From Blepharisma japonicum (taxonomy: Eukaryota > Ciliophora > Heterotrichea > Heterotrichida > Blepharismidae), in the NCBI GenBank assembly GCA_949751835.1, contig CATKHK010000021.1:434001-498000 (forward strand): a stretch of 64,000 nucleotides of DNA. The letters are read 5' to 3'. The stretch's first letter is position 1, and each line of letters begins with the position of its first letter. This document shows, piece after piece, positions 13,221 to 25,941 of the stretch. Below the pieces are notes generated by a model that searched no databases, had not been told where the DNA came from, and saw only the letters and a list, made by a program, of their open reading frames with translations. The position numbers and the translations under genes are program-made.

Positions 13221-14795
13221 TTATATTTCCTTTATTGAAGGATAAATACTAGCATTTTTTTCATTGTCTTTATTCAATTGGCATTGAGGGGTGGATTCTC
13301 TTGTAAGAACATCGCTAATAGGTGTTTCTTCTAAATTAGCCTCGTGGCTGAGATCTTCCAGAATAATTGGAGAAAAAGCTGGATCATTTGGTATTATTTT
13401 CTTATTTATCTCCTTAGTGAATTGCTTTTTTGTTTCTATATTTTTAGTTTTACAATAAATATAAATTGCGCTTGGTATTGAAATAAAAGCAAATATTAAA
13501 GGAATAGTAATAATAATAAACAAGTTTGCTGAGGAGGAATTGCTATGGCTGAGCAAGGGATTTGAAATTGTATGATTAGCAGTCGTATTTGGCTGAGTAG
13601 TTGGCGGTGTTGGAGGAGGATTTGGAGGAGGATTAGGCGGAGGGTTTGGATTTGTCTGACTAATTTCGAGCTCAATAAACCCAATTTTCTTGTTATCCAT
13701 GTCAAAACTTGTATAAAATTTTCTAAGAAATGTATCCCCTAAAATTCAAGTGTCTTCTTTTGTAGAATGGCCAAATGAAGGATAGCAAGAATTGTTGAAT
13801 ACCCAAAAATATTCATTCTGCTTAATTTTAAAGTTATGCCCATCTAGCTGAAATGTTATTTCTGGGTATTCCTTATTGCAATCGCATTTAAAGTAGCCAT
13901 CATTGTCGATATCGCAGCTATAATCATGAAGGAAACTGCCCATCAGAATCCCGATGTCCTGGCTTGGACCTAGAATTTTACTCGTTCCTAAGCTTATTTC
14001 AGCTTTAGAGCTCTGGGTCATTTTTTTATTCCCAAAAGTGACATAATTACATTTTACTTCTCATTTTTGCCCTGAATTAACTAAATTTATGTATGTGAAC
14101 CCTGAGGAAACGACTGAATTTAGACGAGAATCATATCCGTCTATAGTAATGCTAGATTTTCCATAGTCTTTCACATTTGACGAAGCCTCATAATAGTTCA
14201 AATAAACCGCAAATTGTCTATTAACGATTTTTCCTGTAGCTTTTAAGCTTGAAATAAACGATTTACTATTATCCTCGTCAAAGCCTAGACCAAAAACTCC
14301 GTCAGTCATCAAGGAATCACTGTTTATCTCTTCATCTGCCAAAACAAATGACTGCTCTAAAGCTTCAATTTGGGATGGTCCAATCGCTATTTTTTCTGTG
14401 CACACTTTCCCTGATATTTCTCCTACCGACTCCAAATCTTTTGTAAGCCCTGATGTATTGAATGTTGAGCTTAGGCTAGAGCTAAACTTTTTAACACTTT
14501 GCCGGCATTTAGAACAATTTATATTGTCAACTCATATTCATGGAGAAACTGATGAAATTAAGAGAGTAAACAATTGTCCAGGCGTTCCTATGGAAGCTTG
14601 GATGTAATATTGATTCTAAATAGTTCTTACATCTCCAAGATTTGTTATGTTTGTTTGTGATAAAATTCTTTTTGAATAAAAAATATCATCGGGCGAGTAC
14701 TTAAGGAATTTCCTTTCTATTTTACCAAAGTACTCAAAATGTATAGGAAATGTTGCAAAAGACAGAAAAATTGGCAAAAAGATGTACCTTGGCAT
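13221..14795 (-). CDS. Membrane-anchored pepsin-fold pseudo-protease, copy 1 of 2 (519 aa, one 15-nt intron)
   Basis: Exons 14795-14631 and 14615-13221 are joined by a 15-nt intron (GTAAGAACTATTTAG). The start is set by the signal peptide MPRYIFLPIFLSFATFPI, which aligns with the unit 3 copy. The body is a family A1 aspartic peptidase fold: YYIQASIGTPGQLFTLL, the paired-Cys loop NCSKC, GVFGLGFDE, AEISLGTSKILGP and WILGDTFLRKFY. Both catalytic motifs are dead: the first DTGS is SSVS and the second DTGTS is SLGTS, so each Asp is Ser. A Pro/Asn stalk (NPPPNPPP repeats) leads to one transmembrane helix (IIITIPLIFAFISIPSAIYIY) and a cytosolic tail of about 75 residues. It is a type I membrane protein, probably a binding or receptor protein. 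It is divergent from the giant gene that starts at 15020. Confidence 0.88.
14616..14630 (-). other. 15-nt intron
   Basis: GTAAGAACTATTTAG, phase 0. Its position is conserved in the unit 3 copy at 27325-27339. Retention would add an in-frame TAG. Confidence 0.85.
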
Positions 14796-15019
14796 TAATA
14801 AAAAATATAGAAGAATTCCCTTTTGAATCAAGGTCGATGATATCCTATTGTTTCTATATTTTTTTTTGAAAGCTGTAGAGCTAACAAAGACTTAATTGAA
14901 TATCTATAGTAAAGTTAAACTGAAAATAAGCTTATAAACTAAATTATATGTCAAAATTCTTAAAATTTTACTATCATTTTAATGATTTCTTTATCAAAAA
15001 TATTGATGCTAATAATATA
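14796..15019. promoter_or_regulatory. Divergent promoter region, unit 2
   Basis: 224 bp separate the start codons of the pepsin-fold gene (minus) and the giant gene (plus). The unit 3 equivalent is 229 bp. Both contain AAAGCTGTA and a TTATAAA element. The conserved close spacing suggests co-expression from a shared promoter; that is inference, not seen directly. Confidence 0.45.
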
Positions 15020-18000
15020 ATGAAAACCTTGAAAGTTCTTCTTTTGCTTGTAAGCTTTGCTGCTTGCAAAGATTTTTCTATGAAGAACGGTCCTTTAGAT
15101 CCTGGAAGAATCACTTGGCCGAAGGAAGTATGGTATAACAACCCAATAGACCTCTCTCAAACTAATGCTGGGATAACTGTGACCATAACATTCTACTTTA
15201 GACCAACAACCACAATAGAAGATGGGATTGTTCAACTAATTTTCCCATCAACCTTTCCCAGCATAATAAACCCAGTCAATGCAAATCTTGGGTCTTCAAA
15301 AATTTTAGCTGGAACTGACATGTCAGTCTCCACAACTGCATCTTTACCTTCTAACCCAGGTTTTGTAGGGCCATTCGGGATAATAACAAGGTCGACCCAA
15401 ACAGGTCAAATTGTTGATGCCAACTACGTATTTGGCTGCATTGCCATATCAGACCCAGATATCCCAGACGGCCACTTGACTGTAAGATCGGTATCACAAA
15501 GTAAAAAAATTGGAAGCTCAGACAGTTTTACCTTCCACTTCACAACAAACAAAAGCATTTGGAAAAACGACATCATTGAGATCATCCCTCCTAAAGACTG
15601 GTCTCCATCCAGTAACCCTACATGCTATTCTAATTCTGATATTTTGATTGGTCCCAAAGGATCGTCATCTCTGCCTTGTGCAATTGCTGCCAAAAGTAAC
15701 ACCTACACTGGAGTTACAACAACGGTTTCTTCTGACCCCACCAAAAATTCAGTATACATCTATGGGATATCTTATGACGCTTATATAGCCACCACAACTG
15801 ATATTTCTTTCCAAATAGCAGAATTCAACTTACCGTCATATGTCGTATCCATTAACTCAAGCAAGAACTCATGGGAACTAAAACTTTGGAGGTTCGGCAC
15901 TAACAATCTTATATGGCACTCAACCGGCTCGGCAACTTTTTCTATGACTCCTGGGACTCCACGAATTATTTCATGGATACCAAAAAGTTCGATCCCAATC
16001 GGAGATGTTATAGTGGGCATGACTATCTTTACAGACTTGACGATTGTAACAGAAAATACTATTCCAGCATCTGGGACTTTGGCAATTACAATTTCTGGTG
16101 CAAAAATCTATGAGCCTAATTGGTGGAGCGAGCTGAATGGCGCTAATTCTGCGAATGGACTTTGCTATTTATCACCTTATATTAATGGAACATCTTGCTC
16201 TGTTGATACAACTCAAACAGTGAATATAAAATTTGATAACTATCAGACACCCAAAACATTTACTATAACAATCCTAACAAACTTCAACACAGACAGCCCT
16301 AAAGTAACAAAAATTGAATCAAAAACTGAAGATTTGTACTCTATTGATTCGTACTCAGACTCTGCTCTTTTTGAACTAGAATATAATAATAATATATTAC
16401 TTGGGGACTGCTTTTTCCATGGGTATAATAGCATAACGGCTTATGAAGGGGTAAATAGCCTGACAACTGGACAAATCCAAGGTGGAGTATTAGGGAAGAA
16501 ACTTTTCTTCAGAGTCAAGCCAGGAGGAGAAGTTACTTGGGGAGACACCGCAGGCGTCACTATAGTTTTTAATATAAACTACAGTACCAGTATTTCCTTC
16601 TTAAAAGTATATATCGACTCTAAAGCAACATTTACAGAAACAATTGGTACATTCTCATCATCTACACCTTTAACCGAAGGTCACGCTATTTATACCCCCA
16701 CATTTGGAACTCAGTCCAGTGGTATTTATGTTAGCATTCCTGCAAGCTCTTCCAATAAAGTGGATCCTACCAAATATTACTTGCTCGCTTACAGCTCAAC
16801 AGCTTCTACAAGTCTTCCTTTCGTAGCTTCAAACAAGGCTACATTCTATGAGATGTGGGCCAAGGTGGAATATACAAGTGGAACTTCACGCGAAATAGGT
16901 AGCTCTGTATTTTCAGTTATGACACAGACAACAACTTCAAATTTGTATTCAGTGCCTCTATGTACTAGTGCAGTTTTTGGTATCCCTATAGTAGTCTACT
17001 ACAAGCCCATTTCTATGAGTTTTGACTTCAGCGATATCACCTACAATTATTTTATTGAAATAGACATAGAGAATGGCTATGATCCAAGCGATGGCCTTTT
17101 GCATACAGGTATTATGGAAGGAGAGCTGGACTCAAGCAAGTTTGCATCGACTGCTTTAGGCGCAAGAGCAATTATTTCTTACTACAAAGTTGTAGATAGC
17201 AGCGGGACGACTAAGAATCATGCAGTTATTTCTTTATTTTCACTTGGAAAGGCAACTTATAATTCAAATGGTGGTAGCACAGAAATTAAAACATATTTAC
17301 CACAACATTATACAGCTACTGGTTCCTATAATGTAAAAACGACTTTTATTTATACAGTTTCTGAAGACCCAAAGACTAAAATGAAGCTCTATGAGAGCTC
17401 AGCCACTTGGTCTATAACTAGCTCTGGAACTTCATTTTCTTCTGTATCTGCTAGTGGTACTTTTAATATTGGAGATCCTGGAACTTTGACTATCAGTCCA
17501 ACTATTTCAAGCAGCACTTCTATACTTAGTACTGATGTGATGGGAGTTGGAATGACTAAAGGCGCATATCAACAGAATCCAGTAATGAGCCTTATAATAG
17601 GTGGAAGTACTTTTTCGTCGACAAATACATTAACTGCAGACTCAGCTAATGCGAACGCATATGGAGGTGTGGTCATGACTTATGGCTTTAGTGGCTACAC
17701 TGGGACAACTACCAGCGGTTCGACGTCCTTTAGTCTTAAAATAACAAATAGCTATCCTCCTAACCAAGTGGACAAAACTTCAGGAAATGTAGAGACCAAT
17801 TACAGTGTTTGGATAGCAGATGGAGTTACTCCTGGGGGTGACTGTAAATATGTCGGCACATATAAAAGCTCTGACGGGTCTATCACTATAAACACCGGGA
17901 AAATCACTTCACCATCATGCAAAATGTCGAGATCTGGAGCTGAACTTGTTGATGTGACATTAGAGCTAAGCTTCACTATATCTCACGATATTCCTGTCGG

Positions 18001-21000
18001 CGGTTTAATTGAAGCCTCCTTAGGCTCTACCTTTGGGTGGGCTGACACTGATGGAATTTCATCGTGCTCATCTGCATCTTTAACCCCTTCAGATGGAAAA
18101 GCAATTTCTTGTAAAATTTCTGCATCAGGAAACATGCTCATTTCAAACTTCAACCCAGTTTCTGCTGGAACTGTTATTATCGTGCAGGTAAGCCACGCTC
18201 TACCGTCCTCTTCCTCGAATTTAATTTGCCTCACTTTAGTGACAACGCAAGCATCTGCAGGAAAATATATAGATTCATATTCAGGAAGTGTCCCTGTTGT
18301 GGTGGACGGAGGCGAAAACTCAATTGGAGAGCCAACATATTTAGTTACTGAGGTATATCCCAATAATGCAGGAATGCTAGCCGATCTCTATTTATCCTTC
18401 ACGCTGCCCAAACCAATCCCTGCACAAGGAAAAATCATAATATCTCAGAGTATTGCGTCCTCATGAAATTATCCCATAGGAACTATTCAAGACTACTGCT
18501 GGAGCAATATTGACTACTTGGCCTGCAAAATTGAAAATTTCAACGTAGTCGTCACATTAGCAAATAATTTGGCCTCGGACACTCCTGTTGAAATATATAT
18601 AGACAGTGCTTTTGTACTCCCAAAAGTTCCAGGAATAACTTCAAATGGAATCAAAATTCAAGCAAAATGGGCTGGAATAACTCTAGTTAATGACTCAACT
18701 AAAGGATCACCACTAAATATTGGCCTAAAAATAGACTCACAAATTCAAATAAGAGGTATCACTATTGAGGACATAGTTAATGTTGGAGAAAGTGCAGCTT
18801 ACAAATTTTCCTTTTCAAGCACTGATATTGAAACTGATGATTATTTCGTAATTCAGTTCCCGAGGTCAGATACTGGATCAGGATTTGATCCTTATTTAGG
18901 TGATGCAACCAATCGATTTAGTGTACTAATGCCAGAATTATATGAACTCAAATGTAGTTCATCTTCTCTGGGAAAAGTTTCTTGCAAACCTAACCATTGG
19001 TATTTGACTGTCAGTTATATAGGCTCTACAGTGTCTTCTGGAACAGATATTGACCTGACTGTCTACGATATAAGGAACCCATATATGGTCACTGATGGGA
19101 AGTTTAACATGTGGCACTATGATTTCAGTGGAAATGCCAAAGCATTTGGAAGCTCAACGCAATATACCCAGACTACAAACCCAAGCAAAACCAAGGTGAT
19201 ACTTAAGTCAGTGGATACAGATAACGATGCTCAATCATCACTTGCTGACTATACCTTTGAGTTTTACCCTACAAACTCATCGGAATTATTTACATCAGAC
19301 ACGGTATTTTATGTTAGATTTCCAGAACAATTTAACATTGATTTGTGGAAATCCAATTCAATAGCATGCAGCTCAGTCCTTTGCTCGAGTATAACGAACT
19401 CCACAAACTGTGATAAGACCTGGAATTCTAATCAGTTGTGCACTGTAAGTGGGTATAAAGTAATTTTGGGTATTCAATCTCAGAATTCTGTAAGTATGAC
19501 TCAAGTGTCAAGAGTAGTACTGACAATGCCTAACATTAATAATCCAAGTAATGGGCTGTCAAGGCAAAGGGGATCTGGATTTGACACATATGACACTAAA
19601 ACTTTTGGGGAGTTTAATTTCTGGTCCAGCAAATTTGAAATTGGTGTCTTAAACACAGTCAAGAAAACTCTAAGCAGAAGTTATGGATTATTAAATAGTG
19701 GCTATCATGGCTATACTCAAGAATCATCCTCTATAGGAGTTGATTATTCAGGATCCTCAAACAGAATAGCATTAATCCCAGGGCAGCAAAGTAACGATAT
19801 TTCTATCAAAATATCAAACAGTTGGCCATCAGTCGACAAGTCCATTAAATTTATTCCATCAATAGATGGTACTGGATCAAGCTATATCAAGGTTTCTTCA
19901 AAATTCCATGGTTGGGTGCTAAAGCAAATGCATTCAGAAATTAAGTTTAGAATAGCTGCTCTGCAAGGAGCACCTAATGGAATTTATTACATCAGCTGGA
20001 CATTGAGCGAAAACTCTCAAGACCCAAATGTTAGCATGTATGATGCACCAGCAAGCATATTGGTAGAAGTGCATACAAAGCCAGGCAAGCTGTTTAAAAT
20101 AAATGTCGCTAAAATTCCTGCTCTTTATGCAGGTTATAGTAGTGTTCCAGTCTGCGTGACTCTTGAAAACTCTCCAGCTTCTAGTTTGATAATAACTCCA
20201 ACTTTTGATTCTCCCGGAATATTTGCTAACAAAGCATCGCTGCAGTTTGCACCTGACGTCAACTCCTTATGCTTTTCAATTGATGTTCAATCAAGCTTTT
20301 CCGCGTCTAAAGCAGTTCTGTCGTTTGAACTTTCTGGAACTGATTCCAATATTTTCAAAAAGCCAGATAGTATTAATCTTTTTATAGACCAGCTTTCTAC
20401 ATCTCCTATGCCAGCCAGCATAAAACTGCAAAGCAGTGTAAAAGATGGATCTAGCGTCTCTATATCAGTGACCTCAGACTATGATGCTATTTTGTACTGG
20501 AGTATTACTTGCAAAGGAGCAGATATTATGTCCTTTTCAACTATGGTAGCTTACGCACCAGTACTTACAGATTCAAACTCAACAACTTTAGCTGACCAAC
20601 TTGCTGAGGAATATGCTAACAAGGAGACTGATATCAACCCGAATGAAGGCGATAATGACATTTATGCATTTTTCTCTAGGCAACATGCTGAGCATTGCTT
20701 AACAGATTACATCTCTTCTCAAGTGATCTACTCTAAAACCTCAAGCAACATAAACATTGGGTTCCTTTATGGAGGGACTGACTATACATTCACAGCCTAT
20801 GCTGACCATAAGTTATTAAGTGACACATCTCTTTACCAACCTGCAGTTATTAATTTTACCACAACTGCTCTCCAGCCTATCATGACTCTTTCTATATCTT
20901 GCTCTTCATATGGTGATGTAAGTGTATACTCCTACAAAATCCAAAATACAATTGCAAAATACTGTGGAGTTAACCCATCCTGGATTTATTACATCGGCCC

Positions 21001-21637
21001 TACATCATCTGCTAATAGAAGGCTTCAAGCATCTACAGCTTTCAACTACTATGTCTTATATGATCCTAGTTTTCCACAATATCCATCTTCCACAATTATT
21101 GAGAACTTTAGTAAAAGCCAAGCTAGTGCCATGTCAGAGCTCAAACAAACCCTGTCATTGGCTTCATCTCCTTCATATACAGTTACTACTGTGACTTCAA
21201 ATGCCAATCCAACTTGGGACTCGCCTCCATATAAAAAGAAGAGTTCAAAAGATGGAGAAGCAAAGTGAAATTTAACTGCTTCAATAGATGGAAAAGTCTA
21301 TGTATCATGCGTCCAAAATAATACAGATGAAAACCCACGTGCTTGGCAAGTGGTGGATGGGCTAGACGCAAGAAATAATAAAGGAAAAGTCAATTCAACT
21401 GTTGTAGCAGCACATGCAACTACAATACTGCTTATATCAGGGCTTGATAAAAATATTAAGTATAAATGCTATTTAACTGCGTGCAATAACTATGCATTTT
21501 CGCCTACCTGCATGGAGTATATTGAAGGAGAATCTGCATTATTATCAATGTATAGAGAGATAATTGAGTCGAATGAAAGTGATGGAAGTGAATGGATTTT
21601 GCTTGGAGTTACTGCCCTAATAGCACTATTTAACTAA
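15020..21637 (+). CDS. Giant GPI-anchored-type surface protein, copy 2 (2,205 aa, intact)
   Basis: One uninterrupted frame with TGA as Trp. The start at 15020 (MKTLKVLLLLVSFAACKDF) is preferred over an in-frame ATG at 14948 because the signal peptide and the upstream sequence align with the other copies. Repeated beta-rich modules carry related strands: DGIVQLIFPSTFPS, IIEIIPPKDWSPSS, IPASGTLAITISG, IPVGGLIEASLGSTFGWAD, IPAQGKIIISQ and TVFYVRFPEQF. FFSRQHAEHC is followed by a membrane-distal domain with NRRLQAST near residue 2000, a pattern seen in other protist surface proteins. The hydrophobic end WILLGVTALIALFN fits a GPI signal. It is the only undamaged copy here, so it is the reference for the family. 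Function unknown; probably a cell-coat or recognition protein. Confidence 0.88.
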
Positions 21638-21689
21638 AATTGGAATAGTTTAATCAAAATTTATTTATATTAAGATATGTAGCTCTGCT

Positions 21690-22080
21690 TCTTTTATATA
21701 TATTAAATGTTTGGCTGCCTAATTTTCTTATTCTTTTTCTTCTAGTTGTAGTTTAAGTATCTAATTTCATGATAGCTCCAATTTAGTATGTTTTATTATA
21801 ATTTCTACATATAGTGCTTTATTTACTTAAAAATATCAGCATCATATATATGAAAATATACTATAACTGCTATTAATTGAGGGAAAAGATAATTATATAT
21901 GATTATGAAGCAATGAACTTGAAATAGGTAATAAACACGAAAATATAGTTTTGAGTATTCAATGCACTTTTTTAAACTACGACTTTTAATATCGCTCTAA
22001 GCAATAAAAACCCCTCTTTTATTAAGAATGTTTGCTATTAAAGCATGACAACTTAACCTATTAATTTATCTTGTAAGACT
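21690..22080 (-). pseudogene. Relic of the 156-aa conserved gene found intact at 35383-35853
   Basis: After giant gene 2 the plus-strand sequence GAGTATTCAATGCA, ACTTTTAATATCG, GCAATAAAA and the block up to TTAAAGCATGA match 35595-35700 within the intact gene, in the same tail-to-tail position. The left part (TTCTTCTAG, TTTAAGTAT) aligns weakly with the 3' end of that gene. It is heavily decayed, with an insertion between the two parts. Boundaries are approximate. Confidence 0.6.
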
Positions 22081-24454
22081 ATTCAGTCTAAACTTTTTCG
22101 AGTAATTTCTGTTTAAATTTGATTTTGATAATTTATAATCAAATTTTCCTGATCTAAATTTTTTCCTGATCGAAATAAAAACTAATTTTCATATAACAAT
22201 TTTCTGAAGAATCTGATTTGCACTAGCCTGTCTCCTTTATTAATGCCCGTTCCCATTTTCTTTCTAATTCTTCTTTGCTTCATCAGTATATTGCTGATAG
22301 ACATAATTTCAGCTTGAATCCTGTGATTTGATCTGAAGCTTTCAAGGATATTTTTTTAATTTTCTGTTTCTGCATATCAGCTTGATACAAAATGCGTATT
22401 CTTGAAAATAATTAAAATTTGGTAAAATTAAGATTATGTGTCGTCCATAAGCTTAGTTAACCACTAGTTATCGCCTTGTCTATGCTATCATTTTGGATTT
22501 CAGACATGAAAAATCTGTATGAAGATCAGCTTGCTGAGTTTGGAAAGTTCCCGAATATTCTTGATAAGAAAGTTTGTGCTACATTGAAACCTGCATAGAG
22601 GAAGGAAAGAAAATTTAGGGAGAAGTAGAGTTTCTCTCTGCAGCAAAACCCCCAAACTCAAAATTCTTACTGTAAGCGATATAAACAAAGTATGTATTAT
22701 AGTAAGATACCTTCTTCCTATTAATAGGGGTAAGCAGAAAATACTTTAAGGAGATTTTTGTTTATTTTTTCTATGAAAAATGACTGAAACAACTTCAGAT
22801 AGGGTAAAAAAATCCCATCGACAAAGTATTAACATTCGTTTTTTTTGTTACTGTTTTTATTTAGTAAACTATCCCAATTATATATCATCTATATTTTATT
22901 AAAAATTGCAACTGAGATAACTTAAAATTAGACTCTGATACTGAATTAACTTTAAAATTAGATTATTATGGGAGGAAATGCTCTAGAAAGGAGCCAAGGG
23001 TTTTGGTCTTGCTCAGATTGCTATCAGAGAGCCCACCTCATGCAAAGCTGTTATGCACGGTGCACAGAAAGTAGGGGGACAATAAATGCATATCCTTAGT
23101 TTAATCTATAGCTTAATATCAATAAATTTATTAGAAAAAGACTTTTAATGCTTTTATTTTTAATGCTCACTGATTTATAGTGCTTCTGTTTAATTATTCT
23201 ATGTGATAGTATATGTATAAAATGGTGAAGACGCATAAACTGTTCTCTTAATGACGGTTACCCATGCATATATTGGTGTGGTTTTTAAGGTATAAAGCCA
23301 GCAATACAGGTAGTCCTAAAGTTTAGGATTAAAACAAAAATCTGCTGTTTTTTGACCTGATCATCAGGATAGCTACTTGTGATTTTTTTGCTATTATCTT
23401 TCATAGTCAGTGGCAAAATGAAGCAGGCAGCTACTTATTTAGCTGCTTAATAAATGCCTTGAAAGGAAAGCAGTGTCATATTTTTCTATGGGTATCCTGA
23501 AAATGGAAGACAGCCTAGAAAATATTTATGAGCTGTCCCTTGAGCAAAAGGCTTTCTGGCGATCTGACCAGTTGCAATAGGAGGGATAGATTGTCAGACA
23601 GGAAAAGGACTAGGCTATATATGGCGGTTTCAGGCAATAATTAGCAAACAAAAAGAAAAAGCTCTAGAGAACCCAGGGACTTTGGCCTGGGCACAGAATT
23701 CCTAGGGATGAAGCTGCCTCAATTATTTTTTTTCGACCAGATATAATGTCACCTATATCTAGAGTAGAAACTTAAAATGTCGAATTTTAATTGTATTATT
23801 GTTGTATATATACCCCTATTCTTTAAGGTTATTGAAATATATAGAATTTGCCTAAATAGATAATATTTTAATTTTCTTAATTTATAACGTGCTTGATTTG
23901 TGTTATGATAAAAATAATTGCAAGTTTTGATATTTATTATAATTCTTATTATCTCCTCAAACTAGAATAAATATTAAGAAATAGATAATTGATATTCGCG
24001 GCAAAAATTCTTTAAATTAATCAATATTTCAGTTTACAAATTGATATTATCAAATAAAATATTATACCAATGCATTATTAGAAACTTTATAATTCTATTC
24101 TTCCATTTTCCAAATATTAAAGTTAAAATTGCGGCTAATAATAAAAAATGAACAAAATAAAATTAGCATGGCAATTAATTTTATATCGCTAAATAAATTA
24201 ACTAAATTTATTTTTACTTCTAAATCCTTTTTGAAATCAAAATCCCTATAATCTTCTTAATTTTTGCTCATTTTTAAATAAAAATTAAATACTTATAGAA
24301 TGAGAAATAAATTTTAGACAGCTTTACTAGAAAATCCTTAAAGAATTAGTTAAAATGGACTATAGTATTTCTATCTACATAAAAATGAAATATAAAAATG
24401 TATAATTTTATAAAAATGAAGAAGGACTTCAATTATATTATTTTTTATAATGCT
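22081..24454. other. Long intergenic region between units 2 and 3
   Basis: No intact gene is seen. About 22979-23018 and 23660-23699 are imperfect direct copies of a less AT-rich block (GCTCTAGA...AGGG..TTTGG.CT). Two short palindromes lie at 23313-23327 and 23359-23371. From about 23875 the sequence is the duplicated spacer also present before unit 2. A minus-strand stretch near 22230-22380 reads partly like a charged helical protein (YTDEAKKELERKWERA) but is broken. Confidence 0.45.
23313..23371. repeat. Two short perfect palindromes
   Basis: TCCTAAAGTTTAGGA and CCTGATCATCAGG lie about 45 bp apart in non-coding DNA. Each could form a 6-7 bp stem. No function is evident. Confidence 0.5.
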
Positions 24455-25051
24455 TTAAAAATTTTTAGACTCCATCAACTCAGTGTACGTTTTTCTGACT
24501 AACTGTCTGAGATCAGTAGCTGCTTCATTATTGCCAGATGTCAGAACTAAATAGGCTTTCGTTATTGGTGAATATTCTTGAGGGGTTTTCTTCAAGTCAC
24601 TTTCAATAGTAAGCTTTATTCTTTTCATTGCAATTCTCTTTTGTTTGCTTGCCTCTGCTTCTCTTTTGATACGAGTCTTGAATAAATTTTCATTTTCTCG
24701 CCTATTTTCCTCTTTATTTTTATATTCTAATTCATACCTTGCTGCTTCTTCTTCCTATATGAAAGTTACATTTAAGTAATAGAAGAAGCAATCGTCAATT
24801 AAAAATATTTTTGGATGCCAGCTCAATACATAATTGACAATGCCGGCTGCTGACTTGGTGAATTTTTCTCCTTTAGCTGTCAATAGAGCGTCTCTTTTGA
24901 AATTTACATATTCTACAAGAGATTCTAGAGTAACATGATCATTAACTTTTAGAAAGTTAATGAGGCACCCAACAGCTGTGAGTTTGTATTTTTCATCTAT
25001 AGCTCTTGCTCTATCATTAGCATCAGCTGCTTGTTGTGGAACGTTTTCCAT
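24455..25051 (-). CDS. Small conserved cassette protein, copy 3 (193 aa, one 15-nt intron)
   Basis: Exons 25051-24770 and 24754-24455 flank the intron at 24755-24769 (GTAACTTTCATATAG, identical to that of copy 2). It starts MENVPQQAADANDRARAIDEKYKL. The N-terminal domain is nearly that of copy 2 (LESLVEYVN, LLTAKGEKFTKSAAG). The charged second half includes EEEAARYELEYKNKEENRR and QEYSPITKAYLVLTSGNNE. No secretion or membrane signal is seen. It sits downstream of the unit 3 pepsin-fold gene on the same strand, as in unit 2. Function unknown. The conserved linkage suggests it works with, or is co-regulated with, the two surface genes, but that is inference. Confidence 0.78.
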
Positions 25052-25941
25052 ATTAAGTATAGACTACATAAAAAATATCATAATTCGTTATAAAATCTAT
25101 TAAATTATATATTAAAGTATTTTTTAAAAGCTAAAATTTCTCAAATAACTCTATTCATATTAGCTAATAAGACTTGAATTAATTTTCAGATGGCTTGAAC
25201 TTAAAACAATATGTCTATAATTATCCCAAAAATAAATGGAAAATTAAACTTTAATTATTTTGCAATTGCTAGTTAAGACAATAAAACAAATTTTACTCTT
25301 CTGTGTAGATTACCAAAAATTTTTTAGTTTGAAAGAATTTGTAAATTTTTTTATTAAAAATTATCTTTTTATCAAAAAGCTTAGTTTTAAGCATTTTAAA
25401 GTAAAAAGATTATGTTTTAAAATCTGCTTTTTAAATTCAATCGATAATTAATCAAAATTTATTATATGTCATTATATTTTATATATCAATACTTATTCAA
25501 AAATAATTTATATTATAATAATTTTTGCACACTTAGATTTAAAAAAATAAGCACACCACCAAAATAGATCTAAAAAAATCCCATTGAAGAGTATTTCCAA
25601 ATAACTAAAATTAATTTTGAAATCTGATGACAGACGAAAGTTTCTCATCAAAGAAATTTATATAAGAGACTTTAATCCATAATGAAATTAATATTGAAAA
25701 TTTTTCCCCTGTCAAATATTTCGCCCTTATTATATCAATTTCTCAAATAAGAATATTGTGTTAAAGATTTATTACCATCCAGAGCCAGAAGAGAAAATAG
25801 CCTGAATATTAGATTCTATATAAAAGCAAGATGTCATATACATATTTTGTCATAAAAATTTAGAATATTTAAATGATGATAATTTTTTATTTATAAGCTT
25901 AATATCCTATAAAGAATTAATTAATAATTTTTAAATTATTT
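25052..25941. other. AT-rich intergenic stretch of unit 3
   Basis: No credible gene is seen. The part near 25115-25260 is homologous to the unit 2 spacer at 11240-11400. Confidence 0.5.

Noticed and set aside
13496-13705. Leu-rich minus-strand frame overlapping the pseudo-protease
   Set aside because: Frame-shifted shadow of the Pro-rich stalk coding region.
14948-15019. Upstream in-frame ATG extension of giant gene 2
   Set aside because: It would bury the signal peptide, and alignment of upstream DNA with units 1 and 3 places the start at 15020.
22500-22688. 62-codon minus-strand frame in the unit 2/3 spacer
   Set aside because: No homology inside the window and no codon signal.
25260-25451. 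AT-rich 63-codon plus-strand frame
   Set aside because: Lys/Phe/Ile-rich composition expected from AT-rich DNA, no counterpart in unit 2.
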